From NCBI RefSeq assembly GCF_021134715.1, contig NC_060024.1, forward strand, positions 12,946,974-13,010,973: 64,000 nucleotides of DNA, read 5' to 3'. Position numbers and translations under genes: made by a program. Shown here piece after piece: positions 58,285 to 64,000 of this stretch (positions are counted from its first letter, which is position 1; every line of letters starts with the position of its first letter). The notes beneath the pieces are model-generated. The model worked only from the letters and a program-made list of their open reading frames with translations, was not told where the DNA came from and made no database searches. This stretch comes from Daphnia pulex. Lineage: Eukaryota > Arthropoda > Branchiopoda > Diplostraca > Daphniidae.

Positions 58285-58980
58285 TTAACCGCAAGTGCGG
58301 AAAGCGGAAGTGCTACTGCAAATGGCGACGAGAACGGAAGTCGAGGTGGAAGTCGAGGTGGCCGTGACGGTTGAAGTGGCGAACGCCATCAAGAATCGGC
58401 CGCCACGTACGTCCTCGGGCGCATTGAATCCGGGCTCGATCACAACCGGAACGGCCGTCATTTGACGAGCGACACGGGCCGGTTCCACTGGATGCTCGAT
58501 CCTATATCATTCCATTTCAAAGGTAAATTATAATTTTGTTTACATTATTCCTGATTGAATTGTGATTTCATACTCTTTAGGTTTTGGCAGAAATGCTGTG
58601 CCTTCTTCGCTTTCCGGCTCGTTGTCGTCGTAATAAAGTCCACGTCCGGGTTTGTCGACTTCCAGGAAAATGTCACGACGGCGTCGTCCTGGAACGCAGG
58701 CCAACAGTGCGGCCGTTGTGGTGGTGCAGGTCGTCACGGTTACTGCCACCGAGGTTGCAGTCACGGTGGAGAGGGTCAGCGTGACGGTGGCGATGAAGAA
58801 ACGGCCGTCGACGTCTTCCGGTCCTATTACCTGCTCGGCCATCGACGGATAAGGATATCCGCCACTGCTGCGGAAGTAAGTCGGGCTGAGATAGTTGTAA
58901 TTATAGTAAGGCTCAGGCTCGGCCAGAACGGCGGCCGACCAGCAACAGGACAGCAACAGAGCGACGATTGCCAAGCGCAT
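58285..58980 (-). CDS. Unknown secreted protein with duplicated Thr/Val-rich module, 2 exons
   Basis: Function unknown. Minus-strand exons 58544-58980 and 58285-58501; 217 aa. Signal peptide MRLAIVALLLSCCWSAAVLA, then a Tyr-rich segment (EPYYNYNY). A module PEDVDGRFF (residues 54-62) leads into a long Thr/Val/Ser stretch with one Cys in its middle and one at its end (to residue 95). A furin-like GRRRRD site (99-103) and an acidic linker follow. Exon 2 repeats the module: PEDVRGGRFLMAF (174-186), again followed by TVTATSTSTS and paired Cys up to the C-terminus. The two halves clearly arose by internal duplication. Start 58980 was preferred over 59028 because the signal peptide follows directly. 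TATA at 59071-59078. Possibly a cuticle or mucus component, but this is a guess. Confidence 0.75.
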
Positions 58981-59070
58981 CTTTGTTGAATTTCTCTGTA
59001 GAACTTTGAGGATATCGCTCAATGGCAATGGAACAAGTTGGAGTGCAGAAAATCCAATGGAGCCTCTTCC

Positions 59071-59078
59071 TTTTTATA
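59071..59078 (-). promoter_or_regulatory. TATA box of the Thr/Val-rich secreted protein gene
   Basis: TATAAAAA on the minus strand, about 91 bp upstream of the chosen ATG at 58980. An in-frame ATG at 59028 would leave only a very short 5' UTR. Confidence 0.55.
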
Positions 59079-60370
59079 CGGAATTCGGATAAAGCTGGAT
59101 AAAAGACTGCTGCATCCTCGACAGCCTCTGGACGATTGATTTCTGTCACTCTTGATGATGGGCAGTTGTGCTACCGACGTAATTGCTATGCACTTTGACG
59201 TGTTAGCGTGCAAGCGCATTCGTATGCAACTACGAAGGGAACATGCTATTTGATCACGCAGCCTCCAGCACTTCTTCTTCGATACAAATTAACTCGTTTC
59301 ATCTGCATTTTTCCAAGAGAGAAGATGAAGACGGTGAACTGGTCATCCCGTGAGAAAAAATCATCGTGAACTCTACAGCAGAGACAGAATGCCGCGGAAT
59401 CAAAAGATGACACGAAACGACCGCCCATTCATGTCAACGACAAGACATCGGAGCCAGAAGGCATTTGAAATTAAATTTCCCGCCTTCTTTTTCCCCAATT
59501 TTTTTTTATCATTATTTATTCAGCACATTTGGAAATTCAAATTACATTTTTGCTATCGTGAGAAATGGGATGAAACACAATTTCATTTAGTTCTGTCAAA
59601 AGCTGAGATCTCTCGCTCTTGCACGCACGTCAAGTTTCTTTTGCCTTTATTATTATTGTTCCAACTTGTCTTCACGTTAACATTTGTCGTTTTTCTATAC
59701 CATTTTAGTCCAGCAGATTTAAAATGCTGAATCATGGTTGCTGGGTAAACCTACCTAAGTATCAATGACTGACTGGATTTTACCATTATTTATTTCCCCC
59801 ATGCTGATAAAATCAATTCTAAACCAAACATTGAAATATCAGGATTTGCGTCGTGCAGTCTAAACAGTTGATATAGTCACGTCAACCGAATCGAACCACA
59901 TATTAATCCCGTATTTGTATAAATAAAAGATTCGAGAGCATTTTTGTTTGAGATGAGATAGAGAATTCAGTCAAATAATCCCTTTAAGTTTGCCATCAGG
60001 ACAACAATACTCGTCATAGATAAAGGAAACTAAAAATCACATGTGACCTGCAGGGGTCTAATCAGATGAGGACGAGTTTTCTAAGCCCCCCAGTTATCAC
60101 CTCCAGTAAGTTTTAAAAATAATCATCATCATCTTGTTGACAAATGTGTCTGATGATTACGTACATTTACTTTTTTTTTGTGGTTACGGAATAATTTTAA
60201 ATTTAAATCGGTTGACTAGAAAAGTCCGCTAAAGTAGCACAAGCACTTGTGGTACGCAACAGCGCCTTGCCTGGCAACAGCTCGAGGACGAGAAATTCTA
60301 TCGCATTTTGAATGCGCGCCATTTTTAAACATTCAATTTTGCCTCCACATTCAAAATTACCAGGATAATT
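59079..60370. other. Intergenic region, nothing assigned
   Basis: No supported gene or repeat. The longest frame (59350-59730 plus) has a hydrophobic, low-information sequence and no splice context. Confidence 0.45.
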
Positions 60371-60376
60371 TTTATT
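60371..60376 (-). terminator. Polyadenylation signal of the 893-aa orphan gene
   Basis: AATAAA on the minus strand, about 115 nt past the TGA stop at 60489-60491. Confidence 0.45.
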
Positions 60377-60488
60377 AGACGTATAGCTACAGGTATGCAT
60401 GCTCTACTTTCACACTTAAACTCTAAACAGCAACGTGAACACACTAAAAAGATAAAATAAGCATTGAGTTAACAAACAGTCGTTTGAT

Positions 60489-63372
60489 TCAGGCACACAC
60501 AAAAGACTTGAGAAAGTAGCGTTCGCAACCTCTTTCGCGAATGCAATCCTTGATATCTTTCCTGCCTACTTTGGGCTCGAAAGAGCAGTGCTCGTTCCCA
60601 TTGTCAGGTTGGCGTACTTTTTCGTGCTCCGTCAATTTGACAATCATCTGATGTTTGGCCTCTTTCATCAGCTCAGCGATCGATTCCGCTTCTCGTCGGC
60701 CGACCTCAACGATCTCGCGGCGCTTTTCCTTCAAGTCTTGGGCGCTCAACGGATGATCTAAAGCCATGATCTCATCCGCATTGATAGTCTGAGGTGTCAG
60801 GTGACGAGTGGAGACTCTCAGGTAGACGCTGTTGGTTTCATGGAGAAGGTAAACGGCCCGACTGACTTTGGCTGCCTGGCTGATTATGCGATGAATCAGC
60901 GGCAGGGCAGGCGATTCGCTGTCCCATCCCGCCTCATGTCGTTGGGTTGCCAATTGCACGCTCCACTCCACCAAATATTGGAAAGCTTCCAGCTCGGGAA
61001 TGACGAGTTCTTTGACGGTTCGCGTTACGATGCGCACGGACGCAATTAAATTCTGCCAGCCGTCGATCATCTGTTGAATGCCATTAAAATTGATCAAGCT
61101 ATCCGGAATTTCGTCCTTGTTTACGTTATTATTTTCTGCCTTCACCGTCGACGAACATGGATTGGACGTAATACGGCGCCGTTCTTTCCAGGTTATTGAA
61201 GCTCCGTCGAGTTGCGTAGCGAAGTCTACAAGCTTTTGAAAGGTGTTTTCGATTTCAAGCGATCGGTTGCGAAAAGTTTCCGACGCCATCGCCAAAGTGT
61301 TGTTGAGTTGGAGAGAAATGAGTTGCGTGATCTCCGGTGAGGGTTCCGTAGGATTTTTCGGATTGCCCAGCAGGGCACGAAGTAAAATGATGGTCGTTTT
61401 GAGGGAATCGGGCAAGGTGAGCGACATTATTTGCAGTTGGGACAGCCAAGATTGATGTTGGACCAACGCACTGTACTGCAAATGGCTTATCCGGTTCAGA
61501 ATATTACGGAAGCTCTCCGGTCCACTCTTATTTGTGCTGTGCTGCTTCTTCGGGTTGAAGGATCGAGTTCGTGTTAGGACAATATCGGGAGTCGAAAAGG
61601 CCAGCAAAATCAGATCGCTCAAAACTGCCGTGCCGGTCGCTGTCGCTGAAAACAGTTGGTCCCACTGAAAATCATCGGGATCGGTCATCACCTTGCGGAA
61701 CGTTTGATAGACTCCAGAAATGTTCATTAACATTTGATCGCCAGTCTCGATGTCACTGTCGCTTACACCAACGGCGCGCTTTCGTCGAAAAGGATCGGTT
61801 TCATCGACTGCGAGCCCGACGGATAAATAATTACAGTCGGGGCAATCTGAGGATTCTACTGCAAAGGATTCTGCTAACTCCGCCTCTCTCGACGACCGAA
61901 TCAAGCGGCGAAAATCGTGGGCAGTTTCCTTTGCAACCAACGTCTCAGTGATTGCGTCTGCTCCTGATTTTTCATCCTTTTCGAAATATTCGAGAATGTC
62001 GTTGACGTTGATGGCTTTGATAATATCCTTCGGGGTTTGACTGACGGTGAAGTCCTGAAGCACCTTCAACTTCCCGTGCAGTGACGTCAAGAAAGTGGTG
62101 ACCTTTTTCATCTTGACTCCGTCGTTAATAGACGCTCCCAAATCCGCCTTAGTCTGGGTCAGGGTGCTGTTGGTCTGTAGTTGTTCAGCCGAAACTCTTT
62201 GGGCCAGTGTTTCGGTCTCTTCGTAGTCTTTCAGCAAAGAATCCAACTCTTTTTGCAGCTTGGTTAAATGCGCTTCAGATAGTTTGACTTCGGCCACAAG
62301 ATCTCGAATTTTGTACTCGGCTGTTTCGGCATCTTCAATTAACGCCAGCACATCCCAACTCAAAACGCAGCACATCACTGAAAAAGAGCGTTTGAAAATT
62401 GTTATGCAGTTACGGAGACGAACTTTGATTATATAAAATTTAAGTAAACATTAGAAATGAGATTTACGTCCAAGAAAATTTTTTTCCTTGGCTTGGCTCT
62501 TCTGTAATTTATGCAAATTATCAAGTACGGCGACTTGTTGATTTTTTGTGTCGTTCAATTTGGAAAGCGACGCGGCGACTTTTACTTTTTCGGTTTCCAT
62601 CTGACGTAATGTTAGCTTCCTGTTGCTGTTTATGCTCTGGCTGTCTATGAATTCCTTTCCAAGACTGAAGGATTTCTCTTCCAGATAGGAAACAAAAGCC
62701 ACGATGATTGGGACAGATTTACGGTACTTTGCAATGTGATTTTCAGCTTCTGTAACTGCCCCTGAAATTGAAATGAGTGAATCGTTGACGAACGGCAAGA
62801 TATCGGAATTATTGTAGCGATCCTGAAAATAGCTGATCATCTGAGATGTACTAAGGCCTTTGAGGTCCGTGGTAACAGCTGCGTCAAAGCTAGACCAATC
62901 GCCATCAGATAAATTATCTTCAAGGGGATCGCCACTGGTGTAGTCTTTGACGCAACGCTGATCTTTCTCATTATTCCGGCAACTGCTGCTGTCATTCATT
63001 TTGAATATATCGACCAATAAATGACTGAAATGCGTCAAGGTTTCGTTGAATGGCCAGCTAACGTCTTTCAACATATTTTTTATTGACGGCCGCTCAAGCT
63101 CGTGATAGTTGAAGTCTTCGTAAAATTCGTCAAATGATTGGTTCGTATCGTCGGTTAGACCTGATTAAACAAAAATAAATGGATAATCGACCGAAAATTG
63201 ACATGAAACTTAAACAAAAATAATTCACAAAAATTAACAAAATTATTGAGATCGTTGTAAATGCAGGCCTACCGTTGTGTAGAATCATTGACAAAATTGC
63301 AAAGGCACACCAAAAAGACAAGTAAAACATTGACCGATTTGGCATTGATTTTTTAACCCGTTGATTTGCCAT
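60489..63372 (-). CDS. Unknown 893-aa secreted or membrane coiled-coil protein, 3 exons
   Basis: Not recognised. Minus-strand exons: 63273-63372, 62468-63160 and 60489-62377, joining in frame. A basic start and hydrophobic stretch (MFYLSFWCAFAILSMIL, residues 15-31) look like a signal peptide or signal anchor. A mostly helical body follows, with coiled-coil-like segments around residues 190-260 and 275-345 (for example LTKLQKELDSLLKDYEE). Further on are several N-glycosylation sequons, a CPDC pair, and an RRKRA furin-like site at about 462-466. The C-terminal end has three cysteines (CIRERGC, then FVCA at the stop). The sequons and furin site support passage through the secretory pathway. TATA-like TATAAAT lies at 63457-63463, about 85 bp upstream of the ATG. 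Probably a lineage-restricted family. Confidence 0.75.
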
Positions 63373-63456
63373 AGTTACCAACCTAAAACCTATAGTGATG
63401 ATTTTTAACGACTCCCGACAAAACAAGAGTGCTCTCACTCAAAACTACGCATCGAC

Positions 63457-63463
63457 ATTTATA
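63457..63463 (-). promoter_or_regulatory. TATA box of the 893-aa orphan gene
   Basis: TATAAAT on the minus strand, 85 bp upstream of the chosen start codon at 63372, the same layout as in neighbouring TATA-driven genes. Confidence 0.45.
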
Positions 63464-63759
63464 CGTTTTTTACAAAGAAGTTAAAAAATCTGTTAAATTC
63501 TCTGGCCCATGCAAAGAGTTCAAAGAGGTTCACATTCAGATTTCATCAAGGGTTTTCCCAAAAAAAAAAAAACTTTATCTTTCTGTATGACGCTAAAAGT
63601 AACAGACATGCAGTAATTCAAGAAGAGTTAATAATTTCGCAATTCAGCAGTAGTTATCTGAATGAACCCGAACTCAGAGTGTATACAAAACACAGTCCTT
63701 GAGAATGAGTTATTTCTAAACAAGTCCATGAAATTATCCAATATCTGAACATATGTTTA

Positions 63760-64000
63760 TTAAGACACAAACATCCACTGTTGACCTAAAACACCGGGAA
63801 CGCAGCTCATGGCCCACACTTCAACTCCGTCGGCCACGGAATCTTGCGACACCGTCAGACACTTTTTCCAGTCGTTCTCCAGACGGCCTCGATTCAACTT
63901 CCACTTCTGGCCGGCGCCCTGTTGGCCGTTCTTTTTTTCTGACTGAACGAGGCGAATGTTGGCGACCGTGTTGAACGGTGCCGTGATGCATTTGTTCCAG
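63760..64000 (-). CDS. C-terminal part of a ricin-B-type beta-trefoil protein (partial, runs off the right edge)
   Basis: A minus-strand frame from the window edge to a TAA at 63760-63762, 79 residues visible. It reads WNKCITAPFN, NIRLVQSEKKNG, then GQKWKLNRGR, WKKCLTVSQDS, EVWAMSC and GQQWMFVS at the stop. The two Q-x-W strings (QKW, QQW), each preceded by a K-C-L/I-T strand, are the signature of ricin-B-like beta-trefoil repeats, which usually bind sugars. The rest of the protein lies outside the window, so the overall function is unknown; a lectin-like role is inferred. Confidence 0.65.
   Translation of the reverse strand, partial: WNKCITAPFNTVANIRLVQSEKKNGQQGAGQKWKLNRGRLENDWKKCLTVSQDSVADGVEVWAMSCVPGVLGQQWMFVS

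Noticed and set aside
58980-59028. Upstream in-frame ATG for the Thr/Val-rich gene
   Set aside because: It would place 16 polar residues before the signal peptide; the downstream ATG gives a standard signal peptide.

Overview
This is a eukaryotic nuclear window, most likely from a branchiopod crustacean such as Daphnia. The reasons are multi-exon genes with GT-AG introns, an arthropod-type secreted semaphorin, a soluble insect-type ACE, a cluster of Reeler-domain secreted proteins, and a tRNA-Thr(CGU) close to the fly sequence apart from its intron. The organism is inferred from these families; no search was run. All exon maps below were built by hand from splice sites, and each keeps the reading frame across every junction.

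Layout. (1) 64-1376 (-): mitochondrial ribosomal protein L45, six exons, complete. (2) 3542-31086 (+): a class-2 secreted semaphorin (Sema2a/2b type) with two alternative signal-peptide first exons and very large, low-complexity 5' introns. Its possible 3' UTR runs to about 32.95 kb. (3) 33-38.7 kb: gene-poor DNA with CTCF-like motifs, a duplicated structured-RNA-like module, a 519-bp fold-back palindrome, small tandem repeats and an array of a 16-bp motif. (4) 38.8-57.1 kb: an accessory cluster. It holds four intact Reeler-domain genes (one +, three -), a Reeler pseudo-exon, a 12-exon ACE-like peptidyl-dipeptidase (-), a Keap1-like kelch pseudogene, an intron-containing tRNA-Thr, a ~0.6-kb duplication flanking the ACE gene, and a recently inserted LTR retrotransposon. 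The LTRs are 287 bp and look identical, with a 5-bp target duplication. It has only one long ORF, gag-like, and no polymerase. (5) 58.3-63.4 kb: two genes I cannot assign. One is a 217-aa secreted protein with a duplicated Thr/Val-rich module, the other an 893-aa secreted or membrane coiled-coil protein. (6) 63.76 kb to the right edge: the C-terminal end of a ricin-B-type (QxW) beta-trefoil protein.

Nothing suggests that these genes form one pathway. The left half carries conserved single-copy genes (mitoribosome, axon guidance). The right half looks like a fast-evolving block of secreted proteins (Reeler, ACE, lectin-like, orphans) reshaped by duplication, pseudogenisation and retrotransposition.
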